Origin: Polyodon spathula
Lineage: Eukaryota > Chordata > Actinopteri > Acipenseriformes > Polyodontidae
Length of the DNA stretch: 64,000 nucleotides
NCBI RefSeq assembly: GCF_017654505.1
Contig: NC_054569.1
Coordinates: forward strand, 3,325,415 to 3,389,414
Direction of reading: 5' to 3'
Position numbers and translations under genes: made by a program. The notes under the pieces are model-generated. The model was given only the letters and a program-made list of their open reading frames with translations. It had not been told where the DNA came from and did not search any database. Shown piece after piece: positions 17,491-29,100 of this stretch. Every line of letters starts with the position of its first letter. Positions within the stretch are counted from its first letter, which is position 1.

Positions 17491-19914
17491 GGTCCAGTGA
17501 AACAGGAGATTTTTTTTTTTCACTTGAAAGTCTAAACCTCTTTTAAAAGGTGGATTCTGATGTAAATGTCAGAAGTTTGGATCAGGACCCAGGAGCCCTC
17601 TGATTCCAAACCCCATTACTTAAAAAAAGAGAGAAAAAACTCTCACAAACACAGAGAGTCAAAAAACAGCCAGAAAGCCTGTACCTAGTGTTTAAACAAA
17701 TGCTAAGCTAGAGTTACTAGATTAACATGCAGCTTCTGTGAGACAGCCAGGAGTGGGCAGGCACTGTATCTTTTAATGAAGGCTTCCACCTGGAATAAAA
17801 CACACACAGAGGAGCGATTTGCATAGATTACTGTCTGATTGGCTCCATTTTCAGGTGAATCCTGCATGATAAGGCTGGGGGAGAGAGATTGCATTAAGAA
17901 GGTATTGTGAGGTAGATCAGCTCAGCAATCACAGAGCCAGCGAGTTGTGTGTGAAACCACCACACTGCCACTTAGGCCAGGCTACAGTCATTTTCCCTCC
18001 AGCTTCTCTCCCATAATGGGGTGCTTTTAGTTCCCAGCCTCCTCCGGGTCATTCAAAAGCCCCCTGCTTGGGAGCCCAAGACCTCTTCCCTATACAAGGT
18101 GCCGCTATGGTAAGCTGACCCTTTCATATATCACCTGAGGCTTGCTTCTCACGCCGCTATGATATCCTAACCGCACTGCTGTATATAATTCACTAATAAG
18201 AGCTGGCTTCGGGTCCCCTATTGCACCCCCCTCTAATTCACAAGACACAGAGTCTGCTCTTTACTGCCAATTGGCCTGATCTTAAATTGAAAGGTGGCCA
18301 GCAATCCCTGGTCCCATACAGGTACGTTACAGGGCTTTGTACGTTACCTAATCCTCCCAGTGTCTCTTTCCCAGCTAAAACCAGCCCCTGCCCATTACGT
18401 GACTGGCCTCAGACTTCATTAAACGATTGCTCTCCTCGTAACCCAAGACTGCTCATGCCCTACGATTCACAAAGGACCCTCTTCAGCTCCTCAGCCCATC
18501 CTGTGGAGCCCACAGCTTGCCAGACCGTATCGAATGCCGGCCTGGTGATTTCCGCCCTCTCCGAAGCGAGGCATGTACTGTGCTGGGAGCTGCTCGAACC
18601 CTGGCTTGTATTTGCACACAGATGCCCGCTGGCAGCTGGAATCTATACCCCCCCCCAAGTGCACTTGGAGCTACCCCCACACATGGTTCGAACGTCAGGG
18701 TCCATTAAACATATACCCGCCTGGCAGAGATAAGAGGCTACCAAGTCATTTGGCTGCTTCATCCTGCTGCTGCTGGATCACAACATTTACAGAGTTTGCT
18801 TATGTGTGTTTCCTATAGCACATCCTATGGCCGATGGTGGCAGTTCTAAGAACTGTATTCCTCATCTGCTGGGTCCTCATGCTTCTTTGTGCGTCTGTGA
18901 GCATTAGTGTTTTTCCAGCGCGAGATGCACAGTATCCAAAAGAAGAATGTTAAGGTATATATTTTGAAGTTGATTTATAATGTGTGTCTTAATTTTGATC
19001 AAATCAAACCTGTAGTTTCTTTTAAGTTTTACAAGAAACAAAGAAAAAAACACACACACCACCAAGGCATTTCTTTAAAAACATCAAAGTCTTGAGGTTT
19101 AATAAATCGATAGTTTACAACGGGAGGATGGGCATGGCGGCACACGATTAACAGGAGGGTCCTGCACACACACGAGACACATCCCCACGAGCCAGGGTTA
19201 AACTGCTTCTGGTTTCCAGAGGGGACACCCGAACCTGTCCTTTATCACACTGCCTTTGAAATTCACACGCCTCAAATCACATTGTCCCAGGTGACAGCCA
19301 TCTTAATTCCCTTCCTGGTGAAGTTTAACAGTAGATAGACCCGGGCCTGCTCCCACTGTAGAAGGTGTATATGTTACCCAGTGTATACGCCTCTCCTCCA
19401 GCCACTGTTTTCATTTTTGGTGATGCGAGAGTGACAGGTGATATCAGAATACACTGCCCACTCTATTTCTACCACAGTGATGCATATCTGTGAGTGATAT
19501 TCAGATATACAGAGTTTAGACCGACTGGTTTGGTTTGGGAGAATTACACCCAGCACCCAGTGGGAATTTCAGGGTTTCTACCCAGTTACAGCTAAGAAGG
19601 ACCAGTGACTTGAACCTTGAGGGGTTGCATTAAAGAACTGAGCTAGGACCGATACCCAAGAAAACCCCTAAAACAGTACCTCCGAAAGCAGAAATAATCT
19701 AAACCTGGCATCATACAAACAATATAGCATACTTTCTTTTTTAAACAATCAGTTTACAATAGTTTGTTTTCCAGTTCCACAGCATACCATTGCAGGGGCC
19801 TCGCAGAAATGCGGCGCGTGAATCCATGAATACTTAGTATAGTTATTCCTTAGGCTATGTAAGCAGAGCAGAGCCACCTGTCCGACTGCAGCATGCTGTG
19901 TCCAAGAAACAATC

Positions 19915-20045
19915 CAGGGAGGGCCGCGCCGTTATCAAGTCATTAAGAGGCTGGCTGTAATGAAATAGATGAGGACGCTAATGACAGCTGCAACAGACTT
20001 GCTATTTGAGTAACCAATAAATTGCCAAGACCACTCATCATAAAA
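19915..20045. promoter_or_regulatory. Candidate conserved noncoding element
   Basis: Non-repetitive sequence contains TTATCA (GATA-type), TAATGA, CTAATGACAGCTG (homeodomain, MEIS-type TGACAG and an E-box overlapping) and CCAATAAA within about 100 bases. The density of developmental transcription-factor cores suggests an enhancer. This is inference without alignment support. Confidence 0.25.
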
Positions 20046-22063
20046 GAAAACATTACTCAGTCGTATACGATAACTTTATAACGCTGTACAACATAAATAA
20101 CAAAAACTATTCAAATCAAAAGTAAAAGACCTTCAAGCACACACCCAGGTGTCTGCTACTTCAACGCTCTAAACACTTCATTCCATTAAGGGAGCTGAAT
20201 GGGTCCCCTTATCATCGTCCCTAAATAGAATTCAAGCTCAGTGGAAAGAAGTCTTCAAAACTGCCGGTTCATTTCAGGGGCATCATATTTAAACAAAACA
20301 TTTGAAATTGCACAATGATTTATAACATTTAAATGTTTTTATTTATTTTTTTAAATATGCCTTTTTTTGCAGTTGCACTTGTTGTGAAATCAGGACCTGT
20401 AACCCTCTATGCATTTTTATACTATATATTATTTTTATATATATATTTATATATCTTATACATCTTTTTATTTTTAAATTAAATGTCCAGTTAGGATTAC
20501 CGGGATTACAAGCATGCAATCCAGTATTATAGAGAGGAGGGAACCTTACAATATGGCTTAACTTCGTATTGACACCCGATGAGGGCCGAGTGCATTTGTT
20601 GGCATCTGTTTCAGATGTTTAGCACAGCCAGTTCCTTCACTGCTTTTCACCGATTCCTCGGGACTCTTCATTCACAGAAAAACCAGGCAGGAAAGAGCCG
20701 TGACCCTGTTGTGAAGCGAGCTTAGAAGCAAAGACACCTTTACTGAAAGGAATAACACTAATCGTACATGTAAACCACTGCATGCAAACACAAGGGGGGC
20801 CGTCAATAAAACGTGTTTAAAATCAGCAGCCGATTGTGACAGAGTGCAATCTGAAAAGTGTGCAGGAAGCTAGGAGTACACACGCACTTAGCATTTTAAT
20901 AAAGAAGAAAAAAATACTAAAGCATGGCTGGCATTTCTTTTCTACAAAAAAATAAAAAGGTGGAATTTCAGTCTTTCGTCTCTGATGTTTTACCTTGTAC
21001 ACCTGGTGTGTTAATAACACCACGACTGCATTGATAAAATAACGAACAAAACAAGAGGTAACAGCTAAAATCAAGCGATCTGCTGCAAAGTTTAGAACGA
21101 ATCAAAATATTGCAAACTTGACGCCCTCGTATAAACACGATGACTAGAATTCAGATCTATATATATATATATATGTGTGTGTATGTATTTGTTTTCTAAT
21201 GACTGTATATGTGCACATGTTCTGCTCTATTGTGTTGCTGCTGTATTGATTTCATTCGGTCCTCAATGTGAAGCTGCTGAAGCAATGCAGTAACAAGGAG
21301 CCAGGGCTGCAGAACTAGCCCGCTCAATTTGCTGAGCACTGAATGTAAAGCTTGCTTGAGTTAGAAGGTTGGAGACATTTAGGGTTACGTAGAAAAGGAA
21401 TAGCGACTCTAGTCCTAAAACAGGTATTTGAAAACGGTGCAACCTGGACTATTTTAAAACATACCGTACATTTCAAGCCATTTTAATCTAGCACAGTGCA
21501 TCACACTGTATATTACTACAGTAAAAATACTTGCTAGATCTTTGCTGGAGTAGCACTACTGAAATGTAACTGAAACCTCGACAAGAATTTTTTTTAAAGT
21601 GCCAGAACAAAATACAGTGCGCTGCTGAAATAAAAGCAGTCCAGTTCCACATCATTTTAAAAAGGTGCTGCATGTCAGTGGCATACTTCGATAAATACAG
21701 GTGAAGAGAGCGCCTGACCTACATCCACAGCATGTATACAGCCTTTCCCCGTTTCTGCACCATGATTTACTGCACTTGATTACCATTTGCTAGGCATTCA
21801 CTGTGGTAAACTTTTAGAACGTATTTCTTCATGGAATCCACTTCTAAGTCTCACACAGAAGGTCATTATATTACATAATTAGCAATCACGACTTCAGCAA
21901 GTACTGAGCCCCAGAACCTGTGGTGTAAGAATATATTTCACTCTGGTAGTGTACAGAATGAATTTCTTTGTATTAGAACACTAGTGTGCAGAACACACGG
22001 TCTTACGTTTAGAACGCGATCAGTATACAATGTCCATATGTGGGAAGCCGCCTTCATGTGAGA

Positions 22064-22067
<4 letters not shown>

Positions 22068-22109
<42 letters not shown>

Positions 22110-22125
22110 ATATTATATATATATC
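22068..22125. repeat. (TA)n microsatellite
   Basis: A TA dinucleotide run with small ATATTATA interruptions at both ends. Confidence 0.93.
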
Positions 22126-22924
22126 AATATAATCTACCAGCATTGCCTACACCTTTTTGTTAATATAGTTGCACCTGAACGGCACTTTTAAAACATCCTC
22201 GCAGGCATTGTGTGCAATGGCATCCAACAGAAACAACCAAAACACTTCTGCGTAAAAACGACTTAGAAGCTTTGGGTGATGCCAATACTCAGCAGCAACC
22301 CAACAGACGGGAGGACTCTAAATAAGGCGAGAGGAACACCTCTGCATTAACGGAATTAGTTAGGACATCTGTGATACAGTGTGTCACACACATACGAAGT
22401 TGCTGTAATATATTTTCTGATTGGCCTATGCCATTAAAATGATTAAATAAATAAAAATAACCCTTTTCCCACTGAACAACTGCTGGTCAAATAAGAGATT
22501 TGCAAGAGAAAATAGCAATTCTATTGTAATAATAATAATTATTATTATTGTTATTTTTGTGTCTCTTTGTTGATCTGTCACAACTGCTCAGGAGGTTCAA
22601 AGATTGTCAGAAGCACCGCTATAGTGATGGAGGAGAAAGCGCTGTTGCCTTTAGAGGGTATATTGTAGGGCTGGTCTCGCCTGTCAGAAACATCGAAAGA
22701 ACAAGCTAACCAAAACGATAACCTAAAACCCTATGTGTACAGCAAAACAACAGCGGCTACCGGAAGTGAGGGCGACTGAAAAAAATAACACAAAATCAGC
22801 TTTGCTTAACCTACAATATTGCAACAAAAAAAAAACCACACACAGCTGGATAAAATAAATGACAAAGTGAGTGATGCGCATATAAAAAGTGCCGCAGTTT
22901 CTCTTTGTTCCTGGCTGTGTGTGC

Positions 22925-25900
22925 TTAGAGGCTGGGAGAGAGAGGGGTGGAGGAGGAGCAGGAGGTGGAGGACGATGCGGCGGGGGTGGACTGTGGTCTG
23001 GATTTGGGCACCACGAGAATCTCGTCTCCGTCTTTGATGCTGTAAGAGTGCAGGGCCCGCTTGCTGTACTTAATTTCCTCAGGGCCGAAGGGGCAGGACA
23101 CGTCCTTGTCTATGTAGTAGAGCCGCATGCTGCTGGGGGACAGTTGCACCACACTTCTCAGCTGTTTCTTCAGCCCTGACACAGTCTGGTCCAGCCGGAT
23201 GCTCACAATCTCCACTTTGCCCTCGCAGCGGACCTCCACCTTTGCGTGGCAGCAGGGTCGAAGGTCGACCTCTGCTAGGGGCGCCAGCTTCCCGTACTTC
23301 GTCACCAATTCATGGTATCTGGAAGAACCAACCCGTTAGGGATTAATATTCAGAAAACAACAATACGTACAAAATCTTAATACTAAAAGAAATCTTGTTT
23401 AGCTAAATCTTTTCAGTGCTAATTAATCCTTTAACCGGAAATAACACTCCACTCAAATTGAAGTGCTTGCTCTTCAATATCACTGCTATAGATAAACTGT
23501 ACCTCTATGTATTCAGCCATACGCCTACACTTTACTTGCATGCTTTGAGTAAATGTTAGCATGGATATTACAGATCATTTGAAGCTTAAAAAAGTACCAG
23601 TCTTATTTCAGCTCCTGTGCTTTACCCACATTCTGAATTCAACAGGGTAAAAAACAAAGAATTCAGTGTTATTAATTTGTTCAACATTATGGCAATGATA
23701 GGAAACAAAAGCAGCTGATGTGGTGCCTTGGGGCTGTGCTGGAAGAATGCTATGAAACATGGTTTCCCCTCAACATGGCTGTTCTGTGTTAAAATGCAGA
23801 AGCTATACATCCTCCATAATTACAGAGGAGGGTGTTTGACTTAATGATGTTCCCGGCATGTCAATTCAACCTCGTCAGCATGGGCCTTTGCCATCCCACA
23901 TGGGAATAAAAATGAAAAACGCACGCAAAATGCTCGCAGGCCTCATTCACTCCTCAGGAGACGATGAAACACCTCGTTCACACGCTGAGCAGCGCTTGTT
24001 TTGGAAGGAAAAAAAAACAAAAAAAAAAACAACATCATTCACAAAATAACCTTCCAGGGCTCTGAAGCATCTGCAATTCAAATGAAGTCCGCCCTGCACA
24101 AGTGCTTAAAGCTATCCTCCAGCTAACCTGTATGGGCGACCTCGTAGCATTAGCATTTCCTGAAAGCCGTATCTCTCGTCCGATAGACAGCGTCAAAAAC
24201 ACAACAGCTGGGAGCCAAAGGATGGGAGATATTAGAAGAGCCAAGCTCAGAGAACGATTGAGAACTTTGGATCTTGCAGGTTTGTGTAAGTGCTGCTAAA
24301 CACTCTCAACTCTGCTTGAGGAGCTCTGTATCCCTGTGGGTCACCGTTTGGGGTTTCGTTCTCGAAGGAAATCTCTTAGTTAACACCTGCAAATTTCCCT
24401 TTTCTATCTGCAGACTGAAAAACAAAATGTGGGTCATGAAGACTTTGCTTAAGCTTACAGTGTGAAAACGCTGCCTTGGTTTCAAGTTGAGCTCTAGACA
24501 GCCTTCCATGCACACACCGCTTGTTCAGTTGTGCGAGGACTGCAAGTCCTTTTTATGCTATCTTTGTCCCAGATCTGCGGCAGATGCAATCTTGACTCCT
24601 CCTGCTCTCCTCTCTTCAACTCTCGCTCTCTCTCTCCTCTCTTCAACTCTCTCTCTCTCTCATTTTAAAAGCCGCTTAAACCAAAAGGCTAAAAACATCC
24701 ATCTTGAGTTACACAAAGTGAAAGGACTGCACTTTGAAATGTGCTTAAATTCAGCGTCAGAAACGCTTTGTTCTTCAGCCGTCACAGAGGGCCTTTTTAA
24801 AACCAGCTCAGGGGTTTGATGTGCAGCTCCAATGTGGGAAGGGGAGGGAGAGTAGCTTGGGAGCAGGGAAGGGAAGGGAATGGTGAAGACCCCCCCTTCG
24901 CATCCTCCTTTCGTTCACAGGCAAAGGGCTGGGAAAGTGGCACCAAGTCAAGAAATGGTACATGCAGATTGAAAGAACAGAACCGAAAACTTCAGTGTGC
25001 CTGTTTCCACACAGGTGCCCCAATTGTCTCCAGATCTGTGACCAGGAAAGAAAGACCCTTTTGTTCAGGCAAAGCTATGATCTTTAAGGGCCTCAGCTGT
25101 GCTGCACGGCCCTTCTGTTATTACTAGCTGGAACCTGGCAGTTTCTAGGGCCCTGGGGAGACGGCAAAGGCACCAGAAAGCTTCCCCCAGGATAGGAGGT
25201 CTCTGTTCGCTTTAAGGGCTCCAAAATGAAGTACCCACTGAAACTAACAGCTCCCCCAGGTAACGGTGTGGAAGGAAAGGAAGTTGAGGGTGGGGCTGGC
25301 AAGTAGAGTTAGGGGTGCGTAGGGAAGCATATTAACATCCTTATTTCGGCTAATTGGCGCACTTCCAGGTGAGAAGGTCAGTAGTTCAACTCAAACATAA
25401 ATAGTAAGCCTGGACTGACTCCAGCGGCCTGACAAAGTGCGTGGAGCCGCCATGCTGAGCTGGTTTGGGTGTTACTCGGGATAATATGAACTTCCTCCAC
25501 CTGCTAGCATCCAACCATGGCGCGTGGAGGCAATGGGTGGTTGGTTTCAAGGAGTTTCAGCTTTACTGTGTCAACAACCCAGCATGGCGCGTGTTACAGG
25601 CACTGTGCTGCTGAGGGCTCGTTTACAGTAGCAGCGCCTCGCCGCATTTATTTTGGGAATAGCACAAGAAATAAAAACGCTAGGGATGTCGCCAACGAGA
25701 GGGGGCTATTTCTCCCAGCATGCCCTCTGCTATTCTAAATGGCTTCTTGGTAAACTACTCAAGTGATAATTTTCCTGTCAGTTACCGGCCTGCTTCGTCG
25801 ATTCAATGAACCACACTTGTTGGCTCATAACTCCTCATTCTGTGAAGTGTCCGTCTGCCGGTTCTGGGGGCCAGATACATATCCTCCCTATGTTATTACA

Positions 25901-26138
25901 CTTGTCAAAAGCGTTGAGCTGAGCCCATTTCCTTTTGTCGGATACTGGAGGGCGTTTCAAATTCAATTTATATAAGACACAAGACATTTTCTTCCATTCG
26001 TTCGTTGAGGAAACCGCATGACCCTTTTTCAATTTTTTGAAACACAGGGACATGATATTTTTTCATGATATCAACATCTAATCCACGTTCAACTGAGAGA
26101 AGACACTTGCTCCCACTGGAAGCAGAACAAGCGGGGGG

Positions 26139-26173
<35 letters not shown>

Positions 26174-29100
26174 CAATGACCCTCTTGCTACTCATGCGAT
26201 ATGACAGGGAAGCCATGGGACGTCTTTCCTGTATCGCCACTCACTGTCCAAAAAGGCACTTTACCGATGTTATAATTAGGAGTTTAACAATTCTGACAAA
26301 TACCTTTTTAAAAGAGGAACGTCAGCTCTCCAGTTACAAATGGAACGTTAAAGTGCTGCTGTCCCCTTTTACCCTAAAAACTGAGCTGCGATCTGGCATA
26401 TCGCTTTCCCGATCGGTGTTTCTTTCCTCACAAAGGGCCCTTTGAAAACGACGGAGACTGGCTATATTGTATCCAATAGGTTAGCGCCCTCGAGGGAGAA
26501 CACTTAGACCAGAAATGCTTTCCACATTCTCCTGAGGTTAAGCGCGATGTGCTTGACGCAGCGCACACTCCATTTCCCAGCCACGCTGTCCCTCCATGGC
26601 TTCCACTACTCCTCCACGGTCCCACCTGCTCGGGACGCTGGCTCTAGCGGGAGGGGTTTAAACAGCGACACCCGATCTCGCTGGACCGGCCCTTATTGCG
26701 CTCAGCTGTGTCAGTGATCTCCTGTGGGTTCTTTCTACAGAAATAACGCATGCAAACCTGTACTGCAGGCTTCTTTAGAGTCACTGTGCTGCATGACATG
26801 ATGATCAGGACCACCGGGGTAGGATGTAACCCTCCCTTTCTCATGTCTCTACACAGCACATAACCACCTGCCAGACAGAAGACACACACTGCTGTGTACA
26901 GTCTAACTTCACTATAGAACTTCTTATAACGAACCCCCTTTAACGATCCAAGCAGCAAGAACCGTTTCCCCCCCCCCAATGGAAATTAGCTCTATTAGAA
27001 CGATCACTTTTACAAAATCTACCCGGATAAAACGATCACGGTAGTGACTGACACTGAACTCTCTCCGGTGTGAATGTGTTATTCTCTCAGTGAATAACAA
27101 AGACCTTGCTAGGCTAATTGGAAGATAAGGATGATTCACAGGCTGCCGATTGTAGTGCGAATCACGTGTGAAGTATGCAACCGTTGCCATCTTCACACAA
27201 ACTGCAACCATGGCAACAGCTGCGAGGAGGTAACAAGATTGAAACAGCGTGCATTGAGAAAAGCACGAAAAAAACAATTTTCAGGAGGCGTTTTTCTCAT
27301 TTCTTCACCGTTTTCTTTTAAAGATACAGTTTAACTGCTGATCAATGTGACGTTGTCTTGAAAGAACTACTGTAAACTGTATAAAGATGCTCAATTCATT
27401 TTGGGTGTTTCTTCATTATTCTGACACAGCAAATTGCCAAACCCTATTACAGTGAACACCCTGATATAACGAACATGTCTCCAGGGCCCAGGGGGGCTTG
27501 TTATAACGGAGTTAGACTGTATATGCTTGACATTATCTGACATGCCTCTGTAAACAGTACGTTCTGCAGTTACTAACTACTGACCAGCAACTGAACGACA
27601 GGCACAATGTGGTTATCAGGGACAGAATCAGGGATGGGAATCAGATTCCCATTGCATAGCACTTTGATCCATTCCGGTTTTACTGTGAGTTTAATAAGAC
27701 ACACCTGCGCTTGTTACCTAGAATATAAATCAAGCTCATAATGAAATCTGGAATGGGTGAAACTGCTATGCAAAATGAATCTCATTTCCATCCCTGCAAA
27801 TCAATCGCCATATATGTTTCTAACCTTGTGGTTCCACGTTAAAATAGATTTCCAGTTTTATGCATTTTTAAGAAAAAAGCTTACTGAATCTGGTTTGATG
27901 TTGTGTACTTAAGATTCTGGCCAGATTCGACTGAGCGTGGATTTCAATGGGAGTAGGAACCTGCTTTCTTCACTCGGCTCCATAGTGCCAGCTGTGTTCC
28001 GCTCTCTCTCTCTCTGTGAGATCGGGAGGGCTGCTCACCTGCACGGCAGCTCCTCCTCTGGGAAGTCCAGGTAATGGCGAATGAAGAACCTCTCTGCGTC
28101 CTCTCGCTCCCCATCCGTCACGTTGCTGCCGTTCAGCATGGTCACGGAGGGCAGCCTGCAGCAAGCACAAAAAGCATTCAGGAATGAGCACAAGTACATC
28201 TACGACATGTACTACAGGACACTAGAGACAGTGCAGTGTGTCTCGCAGCTGCTGTTTATCAATCAAGATTGAACAGCTTACAGTTTCCATTGGGTTACCT
28301 TGTAAAAAAAAACCTGTGCGGAATTTTAGATAGCGACACATGACAAAACATGCAAGCGATGAGATAGTTTAAGCACTCCTGCTATTCAAATCTACAGTTT
28401 CCACACAGCCTTAGTCAGTTCTGTGCTGGTAACCCCCTTTATTTTTCAATCAAATAAAAATGAAGTGCTCACTGTGCAATGATGAGGCTCCTGCGCTCAG
28501 TGTTGGTGTAGTTCTGTAACAAGGGGATGCCCTTCAGTCGCACCTCGTCCAGCTTGGGAAAGAAGTTCAGCTTCTCAATATCCCCCCAGCTATTCAAACC
28601 TGAGACAAAACAAGTCATCAGAGCAAGCACACAACACCTCGAGATCGCAGTCAATCAAGCAAGAAGCACAGAACCGAAATGCCACGTGTCAACGGTACCA
28701 AACCCCAGCCAGGTGTAGGCATAGCACCTAGCGCAGAACAAGAAACCCGTTACCTCTTATTACAGGAAACCTGCTAAATCTTACTACACTGGCTGACAGA
28801 GGAGATGACAAACCACATACTTTAAAACAGCAAGCAATTACAAGATCAATATCTCATTATTTCAGCAGGATAAAGTAACCACCCCCCCCCCGCCCTGCTG
28901 GTGTTTTAAGGTTTATCCCACGATATGCAGAGTGAAACACACATTCCCGAACTGAAATCTGCCTCTGCCCAAGCAGAACATGTCCATTCACCTTATCAGA
29001 TCAGAGCAGAGTCAAGGTGCTCTTTGACAGAGAACTTAACTTACTCTAGGGACTGCTAAGCAGCTAAACTAAAAGATTAAAAAAAAAAAAAAAAACACAA

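Larger units (their letters stand above)
14142..22924. other. Intergenic region between tecta and tbcel
   Basis: No further gene is recognised in these 8.8 kb. The region should hold the tecta promoter or leader exon (above 14142) and the tbcel 3' UTR (below 22925). Several TTTATT strings, read as AATAAA on the minus strand (for example near 20340), could serve as polyadenylation signals, but I cannot choose among them. It also holds several microsatellites and one candidate conserved element at 19915-20045, listed separately. Confidence 0.6.

Noticed and set aside
18221..18733. 170-residue plus-strand frame
   Set aside because: It lacks homology, exon structure and domain features; its length is plausible by chance in GC-balanced intergenic DNA.
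26924..27277. 117-residue minus-strand frame as a transposase remnant
   Set aside because: It lies inside the pogo-like element but has no recognisable DDE or DNA-binding motif.
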